Source: Paramoeba atlantica (Eukaryota; Discosea). Taken from it: a stretch of DNA of 64,000 nucleotides. Positions within the stretch are counted from its first letter, which is position 1. Each line of letters opens with the position of its first letter. This document shows, in pieces, positions 11,176 through 21,388 of the stretch. Made by a program: the position numbers and the translations under genes. The stretch is from assembly GCA_977017575.1 (NCBI GenBank), contig CDRNVI010000053.1, positions 682,001-746,000 on the forward strand. Reading direction: 5' to 3'. The notes under the pieces were generated by a model. It was not told where the DNA came from, did no database searches, and saw only the letters and a program-made list of their open reading frames with translations.

Positions 11176-11760
11176 TCACTTTTTATTCTTCTCCTGTATT
11201 AAAAAAGACCAAAACTTTTCAGAGGGAGAAAGGTCAGGAGAGTCAGCCAGCCATTTTGGGAGAATAGTTCCATCGGAACTTTTGTAGGTGCGCAAACTTT
11301 GAGTACCTAATTCATCCCTCGTCCTCCACCACATCATTGTCTTCTTCGCCGTATGTGGCGGTGCTCCGCCATCCTGAAAAATCATGTCAGGATGAGATGC
11401 ATGGTAAGGAATCCACTGTTTCATCAAGATGTCCTTTCGGTAGTAGTAATTTCCTAATTTGCGACCACGAGGGGGATCTCACGACTTTCACCGGGATACA
11501 AAGAACGTATGGCCTCGTGTGCGCAAAACTCTGTAAAGTTGTTACACCAATGCCGAGGGATTTTACCTTGAATGTCTATGCCCCCCCAGAGCATGACTTT
11601 AGTCGGATGATGTACCCGCGCATCAGTTATAAGGAGTTTCTTTAAAAAGAGTCCTCCTGTGAGTTGTTGCTCTTTCAACAAAGCCTGACGAAACAGCACA
11701 CAATGTTCTTCTAGAAAGTTGTTCATCCTTGTATGCATAAGACAAATTGGATGCTGCATC
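11176..11760 (-). mobile_element. Tc1/mariner transposase relic
   Basis: Two minus-strand frames hold the second half of a DDE transposase. The upstream part reads HHPTKVMLWGGI. The downstream part has FQDGGAPPHTAK (second catalytic D) and DSPDLSPSEKFWSFL (final acidic residue), standard Tc1/mariner blocks. The two parts are out of frame with each other near 11430-11455 and the N-terminal DNA-binding region is missing, so this is a broken DNA transposon. It may represent the enzyme family that mobilised the TA-flanked MITEs of this window. Confidence 0.8.
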
Positions 11761-11889
11761 TTGCAGCAAGATGGGGGGATTTAAGGTATTTTACTTTGCA
11801 GTTATTTTTTTATTTTTTTCAATCACCATGAACCTAGACAGGTATTTCAGCTTCAAATCACTAGAAGTTCAAGGTACAGTATAGCGGAA

Positions 11890-13032
11890 ATGTCCAAGCG
11901 AGCTTTGTTTGGTCTTGGATTTATTACTGGTGGTACATTCGCATCACTGGGAACACTAATGATATTTGAATGGCGCTTAGACAAGGAAAATAATACTCTA
12001 CAGACTGATCCGAATGATCTAGTGTCCAAGGTCAACGAAAAAAACTACTTTGCTAATGACGTTTATGAGCATTTGGGATTACCTATCGAAGTGGATTCTT
12101 ATCAAACGCGCTCGTACATCTCTGGATTCAGTCCTAGACTTCGAACTCCTGAGTGGGTTTTCGAATACTTTTGCTCCAATGAAACGGCAGAGCGACTGTC
12201 CGAAGGGAAACGCAGTAATTCAAAATTTTTTGAGGAAAGAAGCATTCCTCTAAACTTCCGTTCTACCAATGCTGATTATGCATGGGGATCGGAGCTGGGG
12301 TTGAGCCGCGGGCACCTAGCCGCAGCTCAGTTTCATAAAGAATCGCAGTCAGCAATTGACGACACTTTTAATCTCTCGTTTAATATTGTTCCTCAACAAA
12401 TGACTATGAACGGCTGTGACTGGTTTCGCCTGGAACAAATGGTGAAGCGTATGTCAAAGATCTATAATGAAACATGGGTAATCACAGGACCTGCTTTTGT
12501 GCCAACTAAAGGAAAGCACCCTGGAGTGTGGGAAATGACATATTCGCTTGTAGGGGAAAGACGAGTCGCCGTTCCGACGCATCTTTACAAGATTATTCTG
12601 GGGAAATCTTCGGAAGGGGAATATCATATGGCATCATTTCTTATGCCCAACGAACCTTTACCCGTGGAATATCCTTTAACGCATTATCAAGTCCCTCTTG
12701 AACAAATTGAATCTCACACAGGATTGCGCTTCTTTCCTAATTTGCGGAGGTCCTCTCCTCGCTTGCCTAACATGTGCAATCACCAGACCTGTGAAGGTAC
12801 ATATGGAAGCTTCAGTGCGCGTTATCGTTTGCTTGCTCGTATGCAAACTGCTTCCTCTATAGAAACCTTAGAATCTCTTTGGAAACAAGCAATGGAAAAA
12901 CGATACACCGATACGTACATGAAATCTCAATACAACATATTGAAAGAAAGATGGAAAGCTACGCATGTACTGCAAAGCAAGACTCACGTGAAATTTGACA
13001 AGCTTTTAAATGAAAATAAAAAGCATGAATAA
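11890..13032 (+). CDS. EXOG: EXOG-like mitochondrial DNA/RNA non-specific nuclease
   Basis: 380 residues. Residues 1-26 form a hydrophobic anchor or mitochondrial import segment. The beta-beta-alpha-metal nuclease domain follows, with SRGHLAAA at 139-146; its His is the general base, and SRGH rather than DRGH is the EXOG form. Further marks are NIVPQ near 165 with the downstream metal-binding Asn, and VAVPTHLYKIIL. The C-terminal region (TGLRFFPNL, then a helical tail) matches the EXOG-specific wing. EXOG is a 5'-exonuclease of the mitochondrial inner membrane that acts in repair and DNA clearance. The ATG is the first in frame. It is the first host gene after the left transposon block. Confidence 0.8.
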   Translation: MSKRALFGLGFITGGTFASLGTLMIFEWRLDKENNTLQTDPNDLVSKVNEKNYFANDVYEHLGLPIEVDSYQTRSYISGFSPRLRTPEWVFEYFCSNETAERLSEGKRSNSKFFEERSIPLNFRSTNADYAWGSELGLSRGHLAAAQFHKESQSAIDDTFNLSFNIVPQQMTMNGCDWFRLEQMVKRMSKIYNETWVITGPAFVPTKGKHPGVWEMTYSLVGERRVAVPTHLYKIILGKSSEGEYHMASFLMPNEPLPVEYPLTHYQVPLEQIESHTGLRFFPNLRRSSPRLPNMCNHQTCEGTYGSFSARYRLLARMQTASSIETLESLWKQAMEKRYTDTYMKSQYNILKERWKATHVLQSKTHVKFDKLLNENKKHE

Positions 13033-13807
13033 AATTTTGACTAGAACTTCAAAACAAGTCTCCATTGGTTGATTTTTTCTGAGGGAAAGGCATACTAGTA
13101 CCCCTGTTCAGACTCACTTACACCCCTACAGGTCGCATTTTCTGTACTATTTCGGAAGAATAACAGGATGTTTTTCGCCCCAATCATTGCAATAATTTTT
13201 CGGGTCAAAGTGATCATAAATGTATCAAAAAATCGTTTTTCTTTTTTCAGAAACCATTCTACGTCCAAAAATGACTTCGTAGAGCGCTCTAGCTTCGTTT
13301 TTCTTATGTTTTTTGACTTAAGTCGATTAAAATCAGTATCTAATGTTCTGTCTGGTGGTATTTTTCCCACCTACCTTTTGGCCTTTTGGTACCTTTTGGC
13401 CACCTGCCTTGGGCCAAACTCCGGAATATTATTCCGGTTATTCAATAACCTTTCGCCATTGCGTTCCATTTCCAAATCTCATACAGCATTGCCGTTTTGT
13501 GTTTGTTGGACTAACACGGCAGCGTCCACGAACGGTTCCAGCTCCGAATCGGTGGTTGCGTAGCCAATTTACTACGCTGTCCTCCGGAATGTCAGGAATT
13601 GAGGTTGCTACGAGCAAACAAGAAAAAGTAGGACAACCGGAACAGTCCATTCAATAAGTATTCCTCCGGCAAAATATGCTTGTAAATGATAGAAATGCAT
13701 TAAAAACGAATTATTTTGAGAAAATACTTGAAAACACAAATACATTAAAAATATATATATTTCAACTTTTTTTCTGATTTTTTGATACATTTATGGTCAT
13801 AATTATT
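13033..13807. other. spacer with probable repeat remnant
   Basis: No gene recognised. 13365-13405 repeats ccttttggcc three times. On the minus strand, 13545-13650 can be read as SGCPTFSCL...LRNHRFGAG, which resembles a stretch at 14480-14620 (SGCSTFACL...LTNHSFGAD). The two segments may be relics of one mobile element. Confidence 0.4.
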
Positions 13808-14130
13808 TTTCTTTTTTAGTCTCCTCGTTAAACGCGGTGGTTGTTTTCAGCATATAAGTCACTCGTGCTGCGAGCTTCGCGTTGAAAACTACCTTCGCGT
13901 TTAGCGAAGCGACTAAAAAAGACAATCTGGTCGGGAAAGCCGAAGAAACCAGAAGGATTTAAGCTAAAAATAACTTAAAGTTTCGTGTTTTGCTCTTAGA
14001 GCACGAAGAGTTGCGGGAAATTACTTGTAGGCGTGAATAAAAGCCTATAGAACGTAACTGGTCCATACCGTTCTTCCGACGGAAACAGACCCCTTTGGGT
14101 CCGAAAATTGCTCTTTCGCATTTTTTAGCT
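13808..14130 (+). repeat. foldback-type dispersed repeat, copy D (partial, diverged)
   Basis: Hairpin arms at 13808-13850 and about 13881-13922 carry the same CTCGTTAAACGCGGTGG core as copies A-C. It is followed by diverged internal sequence (ccctttgggtccgaaaattg near 14090) that matches copy A around 10420. The distal end is missing. Confidence 0.65.
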
Positions 14131-14215
14131 AAAAATTGCACGCAAATATCGGATTTGGTGCTCTGAAAAATTACCTTATTTTTAGTCGAGTATTTTTGGT
14201 TCAAATTAAGGGTCA

Positions 14216-14770
14216 ACTGCAGTCAAAATGTACCCTAAAAAAATATTTTTTCAAAAATGCATATTTGCATCAGAGACGACTTCGTTTCTTGTTTTTAGGT
14301 TCTTACAAGGTGTAATTCGACATAAATAAGACAATTTGCCGATGGTTTCCACCTCGTTAACAAGTTAGATAGGCCTTCTGAAGAGAAAGGCCGAGCTCCG
14401 GAATTTTAGGGCGGTACTTCGAACCGCCTTCGAGCATTTCGAAACGTTGTTTACTTCTAGGTTTCTCTCCGCAGCTAGGTTATGGCGCATCGGCTCCGAA
14501 AGAGTGGTTCGTTAGACAGACGGCAAGGTTCTCCGACTCTATTTGCAAAATTGACATCACTATCGTCAAACATGCAAAAGTACTGCACCCTGAGATGTCG
14601 ATAATAACAAACGTAAATGCATAAGACGTAAACAAAACCAAAAGTGCGTGTAAATGACTCAAAGCTATCAACAAAATCCTTTTTTGTTTAAATTTTCTTG
14701 TCAAAAAAAATTGGAAAAAAAATGAATTTTTTGCTAAAATTTGAAATTTAGGGTACAGTTTGACTGCATA
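14216..14770. mobile_element. about 555-bp MITE with GTACCCTAAA terminal inverted repeats
   Basis: The left end tgcagtcaaaatgtacccta is matched by the right end tagggtacagtttgactgca on the opposite strand, with A/T-rich sequence inside both ends. The core AAAATGTACCC is shared with the ends of the palindrome at 41491-42224. A minus-strand open frame inside (14480-14704) resembles 13438-13650. No transposase seen. Confidence 0.6.
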
Positions 14771-15138
14771 TTACTCCAAATTAATTAGCAAAGGTGTATA
14801 CTACGATGATATGATTTTTTTCCTGAATCACCCTACTCAACCAGGTTTCCATTGCACTGATTTGCGTCCCGTTGATGGACTGCTCTTTAGTCTTAATATC
14901 TATGGAATCCCAAATAACATAGGAAGATACTTCGTGTATTTACACACGTTGCAGCTACATGACCACAAAAGAAACAAGTTGACTATTTTGGCCCAAACCC
15001 GATTCTCTTACCGGGGGGGTCTATGGTATTGCAAGTTGAATTTGCAATTATGCACTCCTTCAGTGTTTTTTTCATCAATCTGTAGCGTTTTTTTGAATTA
15101 CATGTAAGATCATTGTTGTCTTTTTTGGCGTTTACGAA
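14771..15138. other. spacer, nothing firm
   Basis: An open frame of 115 codons starts with TTG inside the MITE end and runs to 15107. It has no convincing protein character. Nothing else was seen before the next gene. Confidence 0.35.
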
Positions 15139-15651
15139 ATGAACACAGATGTATCTCCCCTATTTTCCCTTAAAGACGCTCATCGCGCGCTAAATGTTTA
15201 TCGTGAAAAACAAGAGCGTTCTTTTATATGGCTTGAAACGCATTTAAAAAATATTCGCAATATTCTTGTAGGAATATATCTAATAAAGTGCAGTCTAGGA
15301 AAAACCAGTTCTAGAAGCTCGAGTCGACTCGGTATTACTAATACTGGGTCTCCAGGAAAAGCACCATGCTTTGACGTGGAAAACATATTGTTTTCTCTTA
15401 TGCAACCTCATATTACCAGTATGCTTCAGTCATCAAAGCCATCCTTTTTTGCAGCGGTAACCTATCTAAGCAATTTGCTTTGTTCGAATAGTGGATCTTT
15501 GAAGGATGAGCCCCACCTGACCGAAAACATGCTAACTCAGTCGTTCAAGGATACAGTTGTCACGGCACTACGTCACTCACTACGTGACCCTCTTTACAAA
15601 ACCTACTGGGGAGAGGTAAAATCTCTTCTTTATACTCTTCAATCACTCTGA
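15139..15651 (+). CDS. unrecognised 170-residue protein
   Basis: ATG-started frame on the same strand as all host genes. The product looks soluble and mainly helical, with a Ser/Arg/Gly-rich loop at about residues 54-75 (KTSSRSSSRLG) and no membrane segment. I recognise no family. The start codon follows a pyrimidine-rich stretch (gtcttttttggcg) about 10 bases upstream. Codon use and position in the array favour a real gene. Confidence 0.5.
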   Translation: MNTDVSPLFSLKDAHRALNVYREKQERSFIWLETHLKNIRNILVGIYLIKCSLGKTSSRSSSRLGITNTGSPGKAPCFDVENILFSLMQPHITSMLQSSKPSFFAAVTYLSNLLCSNSGSLKDEPHLTENMLTQSFKDTVVTALRHSLRDPLYKTYWGEVKSLLYTLQSL

Positions 15652-15689
15652 AAAGTTTGAGCTGTTCTCAATCGCACTCGAAATTCCAC

Positions 15690-15748
15690 TAAAATATACA
15701 GGGGTGTCAACTTCCATCTGGGACTTGACACCCCTGCATATATTTTTC
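15690..15748. repeat. perfect hairpin after the 15.1-kb gene
   Basis: caggggtgtcaa (15699-15710) and ttgacacccctg (15725-15736) form a 12-bp perfect stem, extended by A/T pairs on the outside. It lies about 50 bases after the stop codon of the preceding gene. It may be a minimal MITE or a 3' UTR structure. Confidence 0.6.
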
Positions 15749-16088
15749 ATTAAAATTATTTATATTTTTCTTGCAAAAAAGCATTTCGACAAAACATAAA
15801 CTTTTTTTATAAGTTTTTCATGTTTGATACTTCTTGCCCTAAAATTGTTTGCCGCAGCTTTGTATTTCAGAAACATCTAGGCTTCCTTATGGCCATCTAA
15901 CATACCCCTCCTGGAATTTTGAAGAACATTTGAACAATCTCGTTTCCGTTTACTTTTGCTTAATAAATACACTGTATGCACTGCATAAACTACACTGTAT
16001 TTGGGGATATGGTGGTAGTTACGTTCACAGCAATATCGTATCTTATAGTTCTATAGCTTTTAATTTCGTTCAATCTAACTTTCAAAAA

Positions 16089-16784
16089 ATGAAAGTTGTC
16101 CTACGCCGTCGGCTTACTGAGCTAGTTGAGGTTCCTGTGGAGCCTGTTCGCACGAATCCAGTAATGTATTTTGATGTAACTATTGACAAGGAAAACTGTG
16201 GTCGCATAGTAATGGAATTGTTTCGTGATGCAGTTCCTCAGACAGTAGAAAATTTTAGGTCCTTGTGCACTGGAGAGCGTGGTTTGCTCAAATACGTTTG
16301 GCGAATGGGAACTGGGACATGCCCTCTGCACTACAAGGGAATTCAATTCCACCGCATCATTCCTAATTTTGTTGTACAGGGGGGTGACATTTTACGTCAA
16401 AATGGTAGAGGAAATGAAAGCATCTTTGGCTACAAGTTTCCGAATGAATCTTTTGAGGGGAAAGCAGGAAAAAATCTTGCTGGAACTCTGGCTATGGCCC
16501 ATAGTGGGCCGAATCAACATGGGTCTCAATTCTTTTTCAACCTTAAAACGAATACTTACTTGAATGGAAGATACGTAGTGTTCGGTCAGGTTTTGAAGGG
16601 CATTGAAGTATTGCACGAATTAAATCAATTAGGAACATTATGTGGTGTACCGCGCCAAAGAGCCTGGATTTCTGAATGTGGTCAAGCAGGTCCTGTTGAG
16701 GTCCCATCCCAAGATTTTGATCGTCAGAATTGGCATTCGAGTCCTCCTCCACACTACACTTCAAACGTAGGGCCAAGACCATAA
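16089..16784 (+). CDS. cyclophilin-type peptidyl-prolyl isomerase
   Basis: 231 residues from this ATG. The same frame is open upstream to 15849, but that part has no cyclophilin character. Cyclophilin core from about residue 26: FHRIIPNFVVQGGD at 87-100 with the catalytic Arg89, GSQFFF at 145-150, and LNGRYVVFG at 158-166. The position of CypA Trp121 is Tyr here, which usually means weaker cyclosporin binding. A short insertion (WRMGTGTCPLHYKG) sits in the loop after CTGERG, as in divergent-loop cyclophilins. There is no signal peptide. The tail of about 40 residues is proline-rich. It catalyses prolyl cis-trans isomerisation in protein folding. Confidence 0.85.
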   Translation: MKVVLRRRLTELVEVPVEPVRTNPVMYFDVTIDKENCGRIVMELFRDAVPQTVENFRSLCTGERGLLKYVWRMGTGTCPLHYKGIQFHRIIPNFVVQGGDILRQNGRGNESIFGYKFPNESFEGKAGKNLAGTLAMAHSGPNQHGSQFFFNLKTNTYLNGRYVVFGQVLKGIEVLHELNQLGTLCGVPRQRAWISECGQAGPVEVPSQDFDRQNWHSSPPPHYTSNVGPRP

Positions 16785-18270
16785 GAACGATTTTCTGTGC
16801 ATTGAATTTCATATGATCTCCATAATTTGTACGAATGCTTAACATACATCAATATATATCTATTAAGAAGCTTTGGTCTTGGGAAATGCTTGAAGTTTCA
16901 ATCATACGTACAGGGGGTGGCACGAAAATATAGGGGGGTCAAAATTTTTATAACTTGTCCAATTATGGAAAGTAGCATCGCATTCGAGAGCTCTCGCAGA
17001 GTTACGTGTCACCTGATAATGCGTTTCCCGTATCCAGGGGGTAGTTCTCTATGCCAAAGGGGCTGAAAACAGCAATAGCAAGTTTGAAAAATATCTCATT
17101 TAATATCCACAATGTCCTCCATTTTTTGGTAATGTAATCGTAATACGGCTTGGAATTGTCCTCAAAGTGTCTAAAAGTGTCTGTTCTCCTTTCAACAATT
17201 CAATCCCAGATGCGATCGCCGATCACAACTCTGACCGATTTGCGGGGCATAATGAACTTTTGTAGGCATCAATTATCCCACAAATGTTTTCTCCATACTT
17301 CCTTAATAAAAGCGGTGGGTGACTTTAAGCTATCCTCGAGGACTGTAACAATGCCGATCACGATGATGTACACCCTTGTTATTGGAATCATCCCGTTTCT
17401 GTGGGGTAACGAGGCGGAAAGGTAAAAAAATAGAAGGAAAATACCTAAAATATCGAAAATATCGATGAAACTGAAGAACCTTGCAAGTTCCAAACCTATT
17501 ATTCGAGGTGAACCTTTGTCGCTAGTTTCTATTACCTTCCTCCTGGAATCCCGTGAGTCTTCCACAGTGCGAATGGATTTCTTAGGTCTGACGTCGCTAG
17601 TTTGCGCTTGTTTTCTGTTTGAGAGTGCGGACACCGCCGTTGTGGAAGGGCCTTTCCTACCTGGAAGGGTTGCTTACGCCGGTGGAACTGAACCAATATT
17701 CGCATTTTTCTCAGTTCTGGTAAAAAACGTTTACCTGAACTTTTTTCCGCCCCTTTTTTATGATGAATTGTGTTTCTGTACATTAATTTTATATTAACGG
17801 TGTGTTTTTTGAATTCGTTTGTACTTATTTATCAACCTTTTCACCTTTTAATGACGCGCACTGGATGCGTTAAGGTTCTCGTGTCGTTCAAGAAGTTTCA
17901 TTGGAAAAAAGTCCTCCAGGAGTGAGAATCAATGTCTTAAATGGATGCGAAAGCACTCTCCAGTGGCGCAGAAAGTGATTTGGTACAAGCATCATCGAGA
18001 GAATAGAAGAACCGCAAATTATCTGTATCTGACTCTGTTCCGAATAGAACGTTCCAGAATCCTTTTCTCCAAACTTTGCTTCAGGAAGTCGCATAAAAAT
18101 GCATTCTATCTGACACCCGTCACGATCCATCACGACTCACGGAAATTCATTCAAATTTCCGCGGGGGGGTATATCATCGTGTGTAATGCTTGCGGAACAG
18201 TGTTTAACTACGATTTAGTCATTACATGATATTGATAGATATTAGACGCGTGTAATATTGCTTTTTTTAC
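16785..18270. other. 1.5-kb spacer, no gene recognised
   Basis: Holds overlapping open frames on both strands (17269-17634 minus, 17465-17797 plus, 17945-18229 plus) without family resemblance. Runs of G (caggggg, tataggggggtc) near 16910-16945 suggest a decayed repeat, but no terminal repeats were found. Confidence 0.4.
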
Positions 18271-20559
18271 ATGGGGTTTCCGGGGCTATGGTCATGGTTT
18301 GAACGCACTTTTAGTTGTTCAAGGTCGCTGCCTCGGCAGGTTGACGATCTTTATATTGAAGTGAACCACCTTTTGCACCGTGCCTTGGAGAGTTCCGAAA
18401 CCGAAGATCTGTTCTACAGTATTGTACTGGAACGTATCGATCACATTGTAAACACGGTTATGCCAAGTCGTATGGTGTACCTTACTGTAGATGGAGTTGC
18501 CCCGTTTGCAAAGATGAAAACGCAACGCGCGAGGCGATTTCGGCGGGGACCAACCCCGCATCTTGATGCAAATTCTATCACCCCAGGAACGCGTTTGATG
18601 GAGGGCTTACTAAAAACTCTGCGGTGGTACGCTGTTTCAAAATTAAATGGAACCCGGTTTGGTCAGACAGTTTGTATAGTAGTGGATGGTCCTGACGTAC
18701 CTGGCGAGGGCGAAGCAAAGGTTTGTAGGGTTATTGAACATCAACCAGAGGTGCAAGGTCGACAAATTACATCTTTAATAGTATCTCCCGATGCCGATTT
18801 AATTCTTTATGCACTTCTCTCAAAGCACAACGAGATTTACATTTGTAAGGATATTCAAAAAAATAACTGTCTCTCTACTGGCGTGCTCCGTGAACGTATC
18901 GTATTACGCGCAACTCAGGGTATCGAGAAGAGCGACGCTTCATTTCATAGGGAGCGTATAGTTTGCGACATAGCAGTTTTGTTTTCCTTGGTTCAAAATG
19001 ATTTTCTTCCTACTCTTGACGGTATTGATTCCCGAAAATCACAAACTTTGACCGAATTATTCACCATGTACATAGAAGGCTTTATCGGGCATTGGGTCGA
19101 CCCTCAGGAAAACATCCTACATATTGAGCGCATGTTGCCTTTCTTTCAGTATTGCGCCAGAAATGCGACTGCTGTACTGCCTTTAAAGCGACTTGCAGAA
19201 AGTGAAGACTCCGAGGACTTTATTTCTCTTGTTAATCCAGCACCGAAACTTTCCACAAAATTTCACATACGCTCTCATGCAACTGAGGCAACCGTACTTG
19301 AGTATTTACGAGGGTGCACTTGGGTTGTTGGGCTTATCTTACATCGCACCCCGCCGAGTTGGACGTGGACATATTCTTATGAAAGCGCTCCTCCAGCAGC
19401 ACAACTTGCGGATACTAGTTTACTTAAACGTTTGGCATTGACCGTGTCATATCAAGGATTTTCACCTTCAGAGCCTCCAAGTCCTTTTCTACAGCTCCTC
19501 CTGGTGCTTCCTCGACATTCTCTTACTTGCTTACCTGATACGTATAGGAAGCTAGTATCTGATTCTCCTACTTGGATAGCTCAGTGCGAAAGACCAGAAT
19601 GGGGAAACCCAAAACCACTTCAAGAACTTGCCTCAAGTATGCAACAGAATTTGTCACTGAATGAGCGAACATTTAGTCAGGAAGGAATTGCCGTGCTTTT
19701 TTCTTCTGATGAAAACAGTTTTTCTCAAGAAATAAGAGAAATTTCATCCTTAAGAGGGTCCAGTTCGAAAGATGACAGAAAATATAATGCTTCATCAAAC
19801 TTTTCAACCGTCGAAGAATTTATAAAAATTAAATCTACGATGCATGTGCTCCGTGAAGAAATTTGTTGTTTTGAAGACGCGAAGAGAATGAAACCGACTG
19901 AGCTTCCTGGTTTAGATGACCTATCGAAGGAGGACGTTTCTCTCCTTCGAAGCGGAGCAAGGAAAAACGTCCTACATGACCAAGCTAAAACTCCAAGGTC
20001 ACGTCTATATTTTTCACGTGCAAATCCAAAAGCAATGGTAAACTATCGTATTGTATTAACCGATGTAGACCAGGTACCATCATTGGGGGAAACTTCGTTG
20101 AATAACACCAGACCTGAAGTGCAAAAGGTGAAGAATCAGACAGCTACTTTTCCCATCGTGCCAATCGATCAGGCTATGAGACACTGGGTGCTTTTCGAAG
20201 GTCCTCCCAGAGGGCTTATTTGCCCTTCATTTATTGAATACTTGCCTTGGCATGGACGAGCTAAGTGCGAAGACTTTGTTCTTCCTTCCTTTGTACATCC
20301 TGTGATAGAGGTTTGTCGTGTCGTTCACGTGGGGCTGCAGATGCCAAAAGAGGCACCTATCCTGAACTCGAGCGTACCCCGTACTTCGAAAGATGAAACC
20401 GAAACTTTGGACCGCAGCACACTCGGAAATCCACGTACCGCGCCATACCATTTAAACGATTCTTTTTTGCTAGTGCCGCCTGAGGCAAGCGATAAAGTGA
20501 AACATCAAGCTACAGACTTGCTTCGTCGATTACAAGGTCGTAAGAAGGTCGAATCTTAA
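18271..20559 (+). CDS. XRN-family 5'-3' exoribonuclease
   Basis: 762 residues. The N-terminal nuclease core is clear: MGFPGLWSWF (family usual MGVPxFFRW), VAPFAKMKTQRARRFRR at about 76-92, VPGEGEAK at 143-150, SPDADLI at 172-178 and NDFLP at 243-247. These provide the acidic metal ligands and the basic pocket for 5'-monophosphate RNA. At 28-33 it reads YIEVNH where XRN1 and XRN2 have YxDMN, so one metal ligand is Glu instead of Asp. It is shorter than XRN1 (over 1,400 residues) and XRN2 (about 900-1,000), and the C-terminal half is diverged. It degrades decapped or cleaved RNA from the 5' end. Cytosolic or nuclear role cannot be told. Confidence 0.8.
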   Translation: MGFPGLWSWFERTFSCSRSLPRQVDDLYIEVNHLLHRALESSETEDLFYSIVLERIDHIVNTVMPSRMVYLTVDGVAPFAKMKTQRARRFRRGPTPHLDANSITPGTRLMEGLLKTLRWYAVSKLNGTRFGQTVCIVVDGPDVPGEGEAKVCRVIEHQPEVQGRQITSLIVSPDADLILYALLSKHNEIYICKDIQKNNCLSTGVLRERIVLRATQGIEKSDASFHRERIVCDIAVLFSLVQNDFLPTLDGIDSRKSQTLTELFTMYIEGFIGHWVDPQENILHIERMLPFFQYCARNATAVLPLKRLAESEDSEDFISLVNPAPKLSTKFHIRSHATEATVLEYLRGCTWVVGLILHRTPPSWTWTYSYESAPPAAQLADTSLLKRLALTVSYQGFSPSEPPSPFLQLLLVLPRHSLTCLPDTYRKLVSDSPTWIAQCERPEWGNPKPLQELASSMQQNLSLNERTFSQEGIAVLFSSDENSFSQEIREISSLRGSSSKDDRKYNASSNFSTVEEFIKIKSTMHVLREEICCFEDAKRMKPTELPGLDDLSKEDVSLLRSGARKNVLHDQAKTPRSRLYFSRANPKAMVNYRIVLTDVDQVPSLGETSLNNTRPEVQKVKNQTATFPIVPIDQAMRHWVLFEGPPRGLICPSFIEYLPWHGRAKCEDFVLPSFVHPVIEVCRVVHVGLQMPKEAPILNSSVPRTSKDETETLDRSTLGNPRTAPYHLNDSFLLVPPEASDKVKHQATDLLRRLQGRKKVES

Positions 20560-20914
20560 GGTTTGCTTTTGCTTAGGTGTTTTGCTGGGGTGGCATGGAA
20601 ATCGAGCAGTCAAAATCGGGTTCCAAGACGACGACGCATCGTACTAAGAATCTCACTACCCGCCGGAAAGATACAATGTAGGTACAAATCATTTTACAGG
20701 GCCAGTTTGGTTTGTACGAATATGGCTTCTCGCACAAATTTTTGAGACGTTCTATTATTTTCTTCTTATTATTATTCTTATTATTTCTTATTATTTCTTA
20801 TTATTTTCTTCTCATGCATTAGCATTATTTTGTATATTTAACAAGTTCAAATTAGCAATCTCCATTATATTCTATATTATTTATATTTGTTTTTTTCTTA
20901 CCAAAGTAGACCAG
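20560..20914. other. spacer with TTATTATT low-complexity tract
   Basis: 20754-20815 is a run of ttattattatt / tttcttattatt units. The pyrimidine-rich run tttgtttttttcttaccaaag (20887-20906) just before the next ATG could serve as a splice-acceptor tract. Confidence 0.5.
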
Positions 20915-21388
20915 ATGATTCGTCGCATATCCTGCTCGGGAGTGTTTTCTTCTGTTCATTTCACTCGCTCTTTACACTGGCCGCTCTCACCACCCCCTAT
21001 ACAAGTGAAATATCTGGACGAAGATCCCTTGGAATTTGCTCTTCGGCAGGAAGCACGTCATTACGGTTTAGATGACTTTGATTTTAGTCGGGAGCTTGCA
21101 TTCGTTCGCATCAATGACAACCCAACCGTTGGGGAGTTTCGTTATATGACCTCTGAAGGGAGAGCCAACATGTTTTACGGTAGCAATCGTCAAGATTTCT
21201 ATCGCTATTTTACGTGGAAAGTATTAGGGGATCCCGAACATCTCTATCACTTTCGAACATATAACTCCGACCGCAACGGCCCTGTCTTTGTAAAGCCTTC
21301 GACAAAGAGACAGAATTTGTTCGTTCAGATCATCGATAAAGTCAAACAATGGGGTGGCATAAAGGCTAAAACGAATACCACTGCATAG
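20915..21388 (+). CDS. unrecognised protein, probably mitochondrial
   Basis: 157 residues. The N-terminus MIRRISCSGVFSSVHFTRSL is rich in Arg and Ser without acidic residues, as in a mitochondrial import signal. The body is aromatic-rich (NMFYGSNRQDFYRYFTWKVLG). No family recognised. The next gene is a mitochondrial ribosomal protein. That is suggestive, though neighbours in this array are otherwise unrelated. Confidence 0.55.
   Translation: MIRRISCSGVFSSVHFTRSLHWPLSPPPIQVKYLDEDPLEFALRQEARHYGLDDFDFSRELAFVRINDNPTVGEFRYMTSEGRANMFYGSNRQDFYRYFTWKVLGDPEHLYHFRTYNSDRNGPVFVKPSTKRQNLFVQIIDKVKQWGGIKAKTNTTA

Noticed and set aside
13168-13657. Two plus-strand frames of 104-131 codons
   Set aside because: No protein-like character. 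The region reads better as a decayed repeat on the minus strand.
15849-16088. 80-codon upstream extension of the cyclophilin frame
   Set aside because: No cyclophilin or targeting character. The ATG at 16089 is directly followed by conserved sequence.
17269-17797. Opposite-strand frames of 110-121 codons
   Set aside because: They overlap each other, have no family resemblance, and the minus-strand one would break the one-strand array.
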